A stretch of DNA of 64,000 nt from Sphagnum compactum (lineage: Eukaryota; Bryophyta; Sphagnopsida; Sphagnales). The translations under genes and the position numbers were made by a program. The stretch spans positions 3,596,001 to 3,660,000 of the forward strand of contig OZ234495.1 of NCBI GenBank assembly GCA_965153455.1, given 5' to 3'. Numbering within the stretch: the stretch's first letter is position 1; each line of letters opens with the position of its first letter. The notes beneath the pieces are model-generated. The model ran no database searches and was not told the DNA's origin. It saw nothing but the letters and a program-made list of their open reading frames with translations. Shown one piece after another: positions 36,399 through 47,084 of this stretch.

Positions 36399-39300
36399 TC
36401 ATGAATTCATGGAACGCATTTTATTCAACTTGGCATTTGCTTGTCGAGAAATAAGTTTTGCCACCTCCACCTGTGCACCATTTAAAAACACACCTTAAAA
36501 ATGAATATGAAATTAGCAAATAATAATCATGAAATATCTTTCATATATCAAATATTTCAAAAGCGTGAAAAATATTGTGAAAGGAAACTCGATTGAGTTT
36601 GATGGTAGTATAATTCAAAGTTATTTAAATATGTATATTGATGAATGTGAGATCTTGGCTGTGAAAATGATAGCAATATATTTCTCCAAAGCGAAAATAA
36701 AAGCATTCATATAGGATATATATTAAATCACATTTAATAGAAAATCTATGTTTACAATTGGAAAAATGGAAAATGTGAAAGACCTTTTGCTTCCATGTAT
36801 GGGTTAGTTTTTCAAGGTCTTCAACTTGTTTTTTCAACTCCATATACTCTGTCACACTAGGTTGATTGTCACCCAATTGCCCATCACGTTCTTGTATGAA
36901 TAATGTCAATGATTCTTGCAATGATGTCTACACCCAACAAAATACACAAATACCCATGCACACATATATGAGAGAAAAACATTTTGGAGAATTATAAATA
37001 ATTTTTAAAAATCACATGAAATTCTAGATTTACTAATTATACCATGATGAATATTGATGCAATTATATCATATAATTAAATTTTAATTTATAAAATATAT
37101 TATTATATGAAATAAATGTCATGTAAGTTGATAAGGCTCAATCTAAATTTCCAACCAAGTTAGACTTTAAGGCCTAAATTTTTTCATGAAAGTGATTACG
37201 TGATTGAAAGTATTTGCTATTTTTTGAATATGACATCATGGTCAACATTTTTAACCATCAAAATGATTCTCCATTAAAACATTGGTTGACAACAAAAATA
37301 TATATTTTTAGAAGATAAATTAGGTTTTTGAATGACTTAACACAATTTTTTACTTACATTATGACTATATATGGGTACATAATTAATTCAAACTTTATCC
37401 AATGTCAAGAATTTTAATGTTCACAATAATTTTTAAAAAAATTTATTCTTGAACATGGTTTAGTTCACCTTATTTTTACAAAAAAACCTTCACATGTTTA
37501 CCTTTTGATTGATAGCTCGAACAATATCATCCTTGACACGATCAAGTTGAGGTTTCCGTTCAGCAAGGGTTTTACATATGTTATGATTTTTCTCAGTCAA
37601 AATTTTGAGTTGTGCTTGGGATTTCTCTAATGCCTACATTGAATTTTAAAACATTGCATCAATTAATATACAAACATTTACATATTTTATTCAAATAATA
37701 ACTCCAAGATCAAAATTTCAAAAGCAATATTGAAGTTCTCTTGGTCATGCCTTGTACATCTAACAAGTTTTTCAAATACATTTTTGCACCACCACCTATG
37801 TTGTATATACATATACATATGGTGATAATGAAAAATCGACAAATTTCACCCAAAAAATAGAAAAATGAGTCAATTTTACGCTAAAAAAAGAACCCCAATT
37901 ATTTTGGTAAAAAGAAGCAAATAATTTCTGAATTTTTTCCACTAACCACCATGTTAAAGAAAATGTTTGCAAAATACATACACTAATTGTTTTGAGATTG
38001 GTAGCTTTCAAGCGATGGAATTCCTTGTCTCGATCATGCAACCTATTTTCAAGTTGTTGTTTTTGGATTGAAAGTTGGTCAAAATCAACGGCATGCAATA
38101 CATCCGACAATTTTTTTTTATTGTTTAATGTTTGTTCGATCTTGACAATATTTGATTTCAATGTTGCATTTTGCTCTCGCAATTTCTCAATATTGAATCG
38201 TTTGTCCTTCACCTTTTGTTCCAAAAACCTAGCTCCCATCATCTCAAGACTCAAAAAAGATTTATTTATTTATAAATTTATAAAATCCAAACAACATCTC
38301 TTATTGTAAGGATTCCAAAGTTCATTATATTGACATTGCTCTTGTACAAAGCAAAACATTGTCTTGAAATGAATTGATACAATTTAATCATTCAATAGAA
38401 ATTATAATTCCCAATACTTGAAACGTATTCAAATTTAAAACTAAAATTGTAAACATGTGCATGCATCATTTTTGTGTTAAAAGTTTTCAAAATGGATAAT
38501 ACTCAATTAATTCAAGGAATTTAAACATTTTGGGAACATTTATGTATATTTACTATGTTTCATAATTCTTTTTAACAACATAATAGTTACAATTACTTAT
38601 AGAATTCAGGTCCTTTCTATTACACCCAAAATTTGAAAAACCATATTTGATAATTATAATTATAAATCAATTGAATTTTTTTTCAAAAAGGTTAAATAAT
38701 CACTTCAAAACTTTTTCAGAAATTGCTTTTTTGTCAACCCTTGTTTTGGCATCTAACATAACTTCACGATTGAAATCGGACAAGTATCGTCGAATTTCAC
38801 CAATTGAGAGCTCTGCTTCATCGTATGCGGCTTGAAGTTCATCTAAAACATGCTCACTTTCTTGTCTAGATCATAACACAAAAAAATTGTCACAAGAAAT
38901 TATCCATTATGTCATGGATTCATTTTAAAACATGATTAAACATACCATCATAATTTTTTTAATTCATCATTTAATGATTTTAGTTTGTCATAAATAGTCA
39001 ACATTTCTTCTTATGTTATATGACTATATAACATAAATGTAAAGTCATAATGAAAATTCAAACATGTTATCTTGAGGAAAAAAAATTAAAAAAAAGATTA
39101 GAATGATGGTTTTCCATACCTATATATATTCATTTGATTTTCAATGTCTCCACATTCCACCACGGCAATGTCACATTTTTCTTCAATATTCAACCCTTGT
39201 GGAGTTTCTTGCAAAGTGTTTCGTAACCAAGGAGTTCGATATATGGAACTTCGACGTTGAGAATCAGAGCTTTGAGAACCTAATATGTTATAAGAAAGGC

Positions 39301-40462
39301 GTGATGAAGCACGTCGTAATAACTCTCCTTGATTTTCATTGAGCTCATCGTAGATCTCATCAAGCTCTTCTAATGAATCCAATTGGGTTTGGATGGTTTC
39401 GGGTGCACCTTTACGCAACATAAACCGCTATAACCCCAATTTTTTAATATGCATTAGTTTAACATTTCATGATTTTTTTCTTCATTCATTTAACAACAAC
39501 ACCATTCATAATACGAATAAATTTGTCAAGTTCATGTCATTTATATGTAGTGCAAATGCAACTAGAGTGTAATGCTTCACATGATCCTTTTGTAGTAAAA
39601 CATTATATGATAATAATATTTATAATAATAATTTGTAGTGTGTTGGTAGGTCATTTGAATTCGTTTACTCTTCATTGAATCGCCATCATCATTTTCAATG
39701 ATTTTCAATGAGCACATTTAATTTGCACACATATGAACATATTATAAATACTCCAATGAGAGTTAAATGATGGAGTAGATGATGATCTTATATATGGATT
39801 ATTCCAATTAACACAAATGTCTCATTCTCAAATTTACTTTTATGCTATCAATTTTTAGATGTATCAATTTTATGCATGAATGTTTACACAACTTATTAAT
39901 TAGGGTTAAGGTTTTTTTTTTTTAAAATTTAAAAATGAAACAAATATACTTGAATGTCATGTTCCTTATTAACCTTCATTTTTATCTTATTTGTTTAATT
40001 GTGTGTCATATCACATCATCTTTTTAATATGCTTGATCCAAAATTTTGATCTAGAAGGCAAGGAATTTGGCAAATTTACATGTGTTTGGGACTATAATTA
40101 CGTGAAATTAATGATTTGATCACAAAATGTTACACTCATTGGACAAACATTGAAAATTAGATGCTTTGAATTAATTCCATGTAGTTGTAAAGGACATGGA
40201 TCATGTGGTTCATCAATTGTTGAAGGTTTTATTTGATTAAGGTTTTGTAATGTTGTTCCCAAAAAAAATCATGATAACATATTTTGAGAATTCAAGTAAA
40301 ATGCTACACCATGAGATGGTCGGCTAATAATGCATTTTCTTGTTGAAGTTGGTGTGCATTGTCCACAAGAGCTTGAAGAGTTGTTTTGAGGTCAACATTT
40401 TCTTCATTGTTTTTTGTCATTTGTAATGCAAATTCACTTTTGTCTTCTTCCTCCATTGCCAT
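36399..40462 (-). CDS. CCDC113/CCDC96-family ciliary coiled-coil protein, 7 exons, 405 aa
   Basis: Minus-strand exons are 40462-40310, 39427-39120, 38865-38704, 38228-37982, 37633-37502, 36927-36784 and 36470-36399. They total 1218 bases, open throughout, with GT-AG joins in phase. The protein is almost wholly charged coiled coil. Family signatures are HVLDELQAAYDEAELSIGEI, LREQNATLKSNIVKIEQTL, LSDVLHAVDFDQLSIQKQQL (the VLHxIDFxQLxIENQ hallmark) and, near the end, VTEYMELKKQVEDLEKLTHT leading to WKQKVEVAKL. Known members (CFAP263/CFAP184) form a complex at the base of axonemal radial spoke 3 and modulate ciliary beating. In a plant the only likely site is the sperm flagellum. The C-terminal pattern favours CCDC113 over CCDC96. 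An acceptor-like AAAG before the first ATG leaves room for another 5' exon. Intron 2 holds a stop-containing exon-like segment. Confidence 0.85.
38946..39023 (-). other. Stop-containing exon-like segment in CCDC113-like intron 2
   Basis: Minus-strand 39023-38946 has an AG before it and a GTATG donor after it. Its phase would fit between exons 2 and 3. It reads EEMLTIYDKLKSLNDELKKL in coiled-coil style, but TAA precedes this segment and TGA ends it, with a further TGA created at the next junction. Skipping it gives an intact protein. It may be a decayed exon, an alternatively used poison exon, or coincidence. Confidence 0.4.
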
Positions 40463-43400
40463 TTCATTTAATTGATATGCTTTATTTGGACAATAGAAAA
40501 ATCAAGAAAAAAATGCACACAATTAGTTTAATCAAGAAGAAATTTCATTTTATTAGCTTTGACATTTGAATTTATTTTGTTCTACGTTTTGGTTTTGCTG
40601 ATATTGATCAAATTACATTTGCAAATAATACTACATTTGTGTACATTCATTTTATTATTATATTTAGTTAATCTCAAAATTTATTCAAACAGGTTGTGTT
40701 CCGAACAATAAATTTGTTGGATTTTTTTTACAAATTTCCATTGGTAAACACATTCCTTTCTTGACCTATTAGCTGTAATGCATGTGGTTTCACATGTGTT
40801 GCAATTGGTCAAAACTCATTTTTGCTACCCTAGTGATAATTTTGCTCAAATACGAAGGTGGGTTTGTAAAATACCCATTTGTAATATTTTGATTAATTTA
40901 ATCATTACAAAAACTTGGGCTTCATGTTGCTTTGCACTATGTTTTCCCTCTTCTTATGTTCCTATGGATAGTTTTCAATAGGTCATCATTATTTATGTCA
41001 ATTTCAAATTTAAATTAATTCTAGTGACAAAAATTTGAGGAGCTAGTATATGGATGATTTCATAATCTTTTGTAAGCTTGTAGAATCTATCGTATGGTCG
41101 TCCCTAAACAATTATAGGGATAATTTTGAACAACTCATAACTATTTCATCATTTCTCAACTAAGTACCTCATTTTTAATAATTAAGTCTTATTCCTTTCC
41201 CCTACCCACCAATAGGGATATGAAAAGAAGTCCTATTTCATTTTCAAGCTTACCTATCTCATCTTTTATTAATAATTACCCTATTTTTTTTAAAAATAAT
41301 TAGTTCCTTTTTTTACCTTACCCACCATGGATATAATGTTTAATATAGTTTAAATTAAATTAAAAATTGATATAAATAATAATGAGATATTGAAAACCAA
41401 ACAAGAACATGATAAGATAATAAAAAGTTGAATGTCATTGGTAGTGTGCAGCACTGCAGATCCCAAGTTTGTAGTAATATAAATATCACGGAAAATGAAA
41501 GAAAATATGTTAAATTTTTTTTCCATATCCATGTTGGTTGGTAGGGGAAAAAAATGATGTAATTAAACTTGAAAATCAAGTAAATATGAATTGTCTCTAG
41601 AATTGTCCGAGGATGACCTTATGATAGATTCCAAAAAACACACATATACCAATTCTTTTAAAATTTCTTATCATTTGAATAATAATTCATTCTTGTTTCC
41701 ATTTGAAAGATTATATAAAGTTTTCACCCGCCTACAAAAAATTAGTTCAAATGCTAGCACTTTCCATAGGTTGGAAAATGCTCCAATTGAGCCAAAATGT
41801 TTTTGATATTGTGGACTATTAGGTTTGGGGTTGGGGGATGGATGTAAATAGTCAGCCTTGGTTCCATTTGGGTAGATTAGATAAAAATACGAAAATGAAT
41901 TAAAAATGAGAAAGCTACAATCCCTCAAAGTAAAAAAGGGATCAAGAACTTAGAAAAACAAACCACCAAACGCTAACACAAAGGCTAGTTCCCAAACACT
42001 GAAAAAATTCTTTATATGTTGCTCTGTTGCTATTAGAGGTCCAAAATGATTTGTAGAACTTCAGGTGGCATTCCTATAGCATTTTAAATTGTTTTAAATG
42101 AATAAGCATTAAGAAAGTCATTAGGTTTGAAAGTAGGAGGGGTCAAAATGAAAAAAAAATTGTGTTTTGCAATTGGAAAAACGTATATTCTTCTTTGCTC
42201 TTTTTTGGCTGGTCCTTTGGCTTTGCATTTCAAAGATGATTTGTAGAGCTTGAGAAGGCTCTCCTATAACATTTTAAATCACTTAAAATGGAGAAGAATT
42301 GAGAACAATGTGTCAAAGTGTTTGATCATAAACAGCCAATTGGTGAAAGGCTGGTTTACCCTACTAGGGTTGGGCATGTAAATGGTTTCGGACTTACACT
42401 CCATGTAAGTGTCTTATATCCATTTACATTCATGTAAGTATAAATGTAGAACACAAACGTAAAATCATGTAAATTTATTTTAAGCTGTGTAAAACAACGT
42501 AAATGTTTTTGGGGGAAGGGGGGATTTCATAAATTTTTTGATGATAGGCCAATCAAATGGCCCATTGCAAAAAAAAACCCATCAAAACATGCACCCACAA
42601 TTATTTAATATAAACTTGTAAAAAAAAAATCATTAAAGTTGTATAATAAAGATGTAATATAGTTGTTTGTAAAATATAGCATCCAAAACACTGAGTGGTC
42701 ACAAATAGGATGAGATTCAAAAAGAAATCCTGCCAAAAAAGTACATTAACATCTCTTCAGGGGGGAGGGGGGAACTCAGAAAACTATCAATTTCTGTGAT
42801 AAACTGAGGTTTCATCTTGTCTTTCATTTTTCTTGAGCGCCTCCACTGCTGCTACATATATTTTCATTGCTCCTACCTGTACAACTACTATAATTACTGT
42901 ACAACCTTATGCATTAAAGGCTGAGTTGCGGCATTTCATACCCAGATTTAATAAAAAAAATTCACTTTGGATATTGAAAGAAGAGGGGTTTGAGGGTGAA
43001 AGGAAGCCCAAAGACAAGGTAACTTTATGAATAACCTCAGTATATACATTTACACATGGCTCTGTAAGTGTATTTGACAAATATTTACATGTAAATATTT
43101 TACACTTACACGTTCAAACTTTCATCCATGGAAAATCCTTTCACCCATATTACCAATTACATGTCATTTCAATTGAGACATAGTAAAATTCATTTGTGTG
43201 GAAATTTATGTTCAAAAGATTGACTTCATTGTTGTGATGACATTTCATCCATCAACATATTGATTGATAATCCCTTCATCCATTCCATATATTTTCCTTG
43301 CCAGACATTTATTTGAAGCCCACCTTCCTATTTTTCAACTTCCTTTTTCTCTTTCTCCCAAAGGTTCTAAATGGTCCCAAAATCAATTGCAACCTTATTT

Positions 43401-44196
43401 CTTAGAACCAATGTGATGATGATTTATTATTCTTATTATTATTATTATTATATAAGATAATCATTGACACCCATCTGGGCCAAATTTGACTACACACAAG
43501 ATGAATGGAGCTTGTATAGTTAATTCATTTTGACATGTTTTTTCAAAAAAAATTAATCATGATCTTCTTAAAACCTTAAGTTATGAACTTAGTAAAAACA
43601 CTAATTTTTTGTGCATCTATGCTATTTACTCAAATATCTCCAAAAGGGGAAAAAAAGGTGGAAATACATCTTATAACCCAACCTTGATATTTGACAGTGT
43701 CTATGATATAAGCTATTGTATAGGTTACAAGGATGGAGTTTTAGGGCAAAGGATATGAGCTACAATGTGGTGCTATTGCAAACAACTTGAGGAACACATT
43801 GGGAGTACAGCATCGCCGTTGGGAACTGGTGGTCTCCCCATGCAAGGAAACATGATGGGAATATCAAGATCCAAAAGAAAAGCTCGAAACACCCATATCT
43901 CTCATTCCACTGAGAACAACACACACTTTTGTAACTATTTTTGTGTGAAAGTTCACATTCATTCGGAGCGAACTTACAGAGCAGATTACCAATTCTCAAA
44001 ACTAGCTGCAAATCTATGGGAAAAAAGGGTGCAACATATCTCTCACCCATAAAGACTTTTTTTAACATTTCCATATGATATTCACCCATATGAATGATGC
44101 AAATAGGCCCAGGGTTTAGGGTTTTTTCACTCCAATTTTTCTAATTTGGAAAATCCTCTTTTCTTATTTCAACCATTTGGCTGGACACTAGTACTA
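40463..44196. other. Intergenic region, no recognised gene
   Basis: The DNA is AT-rich with short frames only. It contains a diverged 190-bp direct repeat (listed) and a stretch at about 42.37-43.11 kb with many TGTAAATG/ACTTACAC-type words in both orientations, which might be an old inverted-repeat element. The last few hundred bases are probably the 3' UTR of the START gene. Confidence 0.6.
42046..42310. repeat. Diverged direct repeat, offset 190 bp
   Basis: ATGATTTGTAGAACTT at 42046 and ATGATTTGTAGAGCTT at 42236 each lead into a CTCCTATA(G/A)CATTTTAAAT-like block and then an AAAATG..GAA segment. Similarity is over about 75 bp per copy. Confidence 0.7.
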
Positions 44197-46750
44197 CTAA
44201 TCCCTAACTCTCCTCTTCATTCTATCCATGTGCCTTGCAATACCAAAGACAAGAAATCTGCCTACATAACCCCTCTCCACACCAAATGCTAGCGCTACAG
44301 CACCACCTAATATTAGCCATTTAGTGCATTTGTTTTGAGAGTGACATTTACTACGATGCTCTATGCTGGAGCCCTCCCTGCTGCTGCCAGTGTTCTCTAA
44401 ACCAGAACTTGTGGGTTCATCAACTTTAGTTGACAATTTGGAGTCTTTCAGGAGCACAACAGCAGCAGGCACCTTAGTGTTCACATGTGCGATCAATGCA
44501 GATGGCGAAAGTGGTCTATTCTGTCTTCGCATCGTCTGGTATTTTCGTACTGCAGGCTCCACTTTCTTCACACATCCCCACATGCCTTGACGGATTCCAA
44601 GCTTTGCAAGGTCACGCTGAATACCCATGTCCTCATGATGGAGCAGCATGACTTCACAAGCTGTCAGTTGTCCATCTCTCTTCGCCGATTCCACTGTACA
44701 TTCAGAAAAACAGGAATGAATTGGTTTTCTAGTTGCAAATTTTCTACAGTTTGTTTTGGAGATATTGCCAGATTTCTGTATTGGGTTCTGGCATGTCACC
44801 AAAAGTGTGAAGGAATCTTAAACATTTCTACTTTCATATCCTGTTTATAGCCAAATTTGGCTAAACTGTATTACGGATAATCGCCAGTTCAGCTCCATCA
44901 CAAATTGAAGAAAAAGAAACGCTGTCTGGAACACTCTATAACAACAGCCATATTAGATATCCCACATTCCTGTTGTCCATCTTCTCCAAGACTTTTTGTG
45001 AAAGTAAAACTTAAGAGTAGCTACAATGTGTTTTAAATTATTTTTGTACCTGCACGGATTCGCCAACTTGAATAAAATACATCCACTCTTCTGGGTGAGT
45101 TTTGTCTGGGGACTGAAGAACAAGGCACTCCCTGTAAACAAACCAGGGATGACAAAGAGATCAGGAATTATATCATTTCTACATCTATGGCCACCGATGA
45201 GAAGCACCAGGATACACAGGATGATGGAGGCCCCAAAAAGAAAATTCCAATTTTAGCTCCTGCAGGAGCAAGCAAGCAAGATATGCGATCACAAAGAATT
45301 TTCTAAACATGAAATAATCTTCAACTTCATACAAGATGTGAGGACCCCTTCATAGTGCAACAAGGGAAACTGCAAGAGGTACCTTGGTGATACAATAGAA
45401 GGTGCCATCTGATTCCCATATGCGTCGTCCTATGATATACTCCCGATCCTTACAGAAGTACGGGAACTGAAACACAAACCAGGTTACCACAAACAACCAC
45501 ATCAGCTAAACATAACTCTTCCCTATTTTGTGAATCTGATCCACCCCCCCAACCCAGTCCTGGATTCCAGCTATTGTTAACTTCGGCAAAGAGGGGGCAA
45601 ACATCTTTGAAATCTCCTCACCTTGCGGATCCACTGAACAATTATGAAACCCGTGTTTTTGCATTCCTCTAATATTTTTGCATGAATCAGCATGTCATCC
45701 CACTCAAGTCGGTATTCGTCATCCACAAAAAAATCTCGCATCAACATAGGTGTCACATCCTCGACCACTGTGGAGCTCCGATACTGAGTTGGTCCCATCT
45801 AAATTCAACAACACAGCTACATGTAAGCTTTAGGCCCAGATGATTAGGGAATACCAGGTGCAAGCAAAATCTGGGTACATAGGAAACAGGCTCCAAAAAA
45901 ACACAGACAAAGTGCCACGTCCTAGACTCACACCTTGAGCACTTCATCAGCTTTACCAACTGCTCTATTGATTGATGGCTACAGAATGTAGAGCTTTACC
46001 TCAGGGTCACGCCGCCAGGATTGGTACGACAAACCAGGGACAAACCTGTCCATCATAAATTCCCAAGCAGGATCATCTCTATCCATAGATTCCAACCGGT
46101 TCATGAAGGCCATAAGATCATCATTGGTGATGAGTGCATTATTGCTTTCCTTCATCTCAGAAGGCCTGCAAGCAGAACAGGAAAAAACATTTTCTAACAT
46201 ATGAGACAGGACTAGGGGTGACTGAACTTTCTCAAGAAAGACTTCACTAACGTTGATGGCATCAATGGCTCTGTGTGAAGTGGTGGTGTTCACAGCATGA
46301 GTTGCCTGAGGAGGCATTCATGACCCATAGAGTTATTATCAAAAGAGAAATGAATAGAGAAAGGACAAAAAAATCTCACGGTGAACGTGGAGCTTGTGAA
46401 ATGCTTGGGGGTCCAGCCACTGCTTGCACAGGTGGTGGTGGTGGTGGCAGCCACATCCATGTACTGAATTGCATCCATGCCTGTTCAAAAGGACTATACC
46501 AGCATGGGCTTGGGCGATCCTCAATGCTTGTTGTTGTCATATGTTGGCACAATCCAGACCATTGAGCCTGTAACCATCGAGAAAAGGAGCTGACCCAAGT
46601 GGGTTTCCAAGACCAACCCAGAACCAACCCCAGGACAATCGCCAACCACATTGGTCCGACACATTCCATTGCATTCACTGCTGCTGCACCTAATCCCGCA
46701 GGTGGTGGCTCCGTATATACTGAAAGGTTCAAATCAGTTCTCACATCCAT
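44197..46750 (-). CDS. START-domain membrane protein (phosphatidylcholine-transfer-like), 6 exons, 458 aa
   Basis: Minus-strand exons are 46750-46380, 46165-46000, 45798-45622, 45466-45383, 45131-45050 and 44693-44197. All are GT-AG and in phase. The N-terminus has a hydrophobic segment (about 32-48, MWLAIVLGLVLGW), then a Pro-rich linker. A START domain follows at about 135-345: MDRFVPGLSYQSWRRDPE, QYRSSTVVEDVTPMLMRDFF, DREYIIGRRIWESDGTFYCI, GVPCSSVPRQNSPRRVDVFY, LTACEVMLLHHEDMGIQRDL. A low-complexity stretch precedes a C-terminal hydrophobic segment (WLILGGAVALAFGV, about 419-432). This order matches a small plant group of START proteins with flanking membrane segments, like the Arabidopsis At3g13062/At1g55960 set. 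START folds bind a lipid in a deep pocket, so lipid sensing or transfer at a membrane is likely, but the ligand is unknown. An in-frame TAG directly precedes the ATG, so the start is well fixed unless a leader intron exists. Confidence 0.92.
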
Positions 46751-47053
46751 CTACCCACACCTTGGTGCTGCTGTTGATTCTTCAACCATGCAAAACTCCA
46801 CGGAACTAAACCTGTCTGTCGCTAATGATGAAAATGACGATAACAATACTTGTGGCGAAGAATCTGTTGCTGATGAAGGTGATAACAATACTCGTGCCAA
46901 AGAATCTGCTGCTGCCAATGATGATAAAAACAATACTTGTGGCGAAGAATCTGTTGCTGATGATGATGATGATGATGAAAACAATATTGTGTCCAAGAAT
47001 CTGTTGCACACACTGACAAGAATATTTTTGTTGAAATCAGAACAAAGATGCAT
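46751..47053 (-). other. 100-codon upstream ORF abutting the START gene start
   Basis: An ATG at 47053-47051 opens a 100-codon frame that ends in TAG at 46753-46751. The START gene's ATG follows with no gap, in the same frame. The peptide is Ser-rich and contains tandem ATDSSPQVL-type repeats encoded by the minisatellite below. It may be a uORF in the leader, an N-terminal extension lost by one stop codon, or non-coding. Nothing in the sequence shows it is translated. Confidence 0.35.
46842..47001. repeat. In-frame minisatellite, periods 42, 45 and 51 bp
   Basis: AACAATAYTBGTG anchors occur at 46842, 46884, 46929 and 46980. Spacings of 42, 45 and 51 bp are all multiples of three. The shared block is GGCGAAGAATCTGTTGCTGA. 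The last unit contains a (GAT)n run. Frames stay open across the array on both strands. Confidence 0.85.
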
Positions 47054-47070
47054 TCATAAATCTGCCAATC

Positions 47071-47084
47071 AGGGTTTAGGGTTT
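47071..47084 (-). promoter_or_regulatory. Double telo-box upstream of the START gene
   Basis: The minus strand reads AAACCCTAAACCCT, two overlapping plant telo-box motifs, about 320 bp before the START gene's ATG. Telo-boxes are common in plant promoters and leaders, often of growth-related genes. Activity here is inferred. Confidence 0.5.

Noticed and set aside
38946-39023. Including this segment as an exon of the CCDC113-like gene
   Set aside because: It would add TAA and TGA stops, while skipping it leaves a perfect open frame across the flanking exons.
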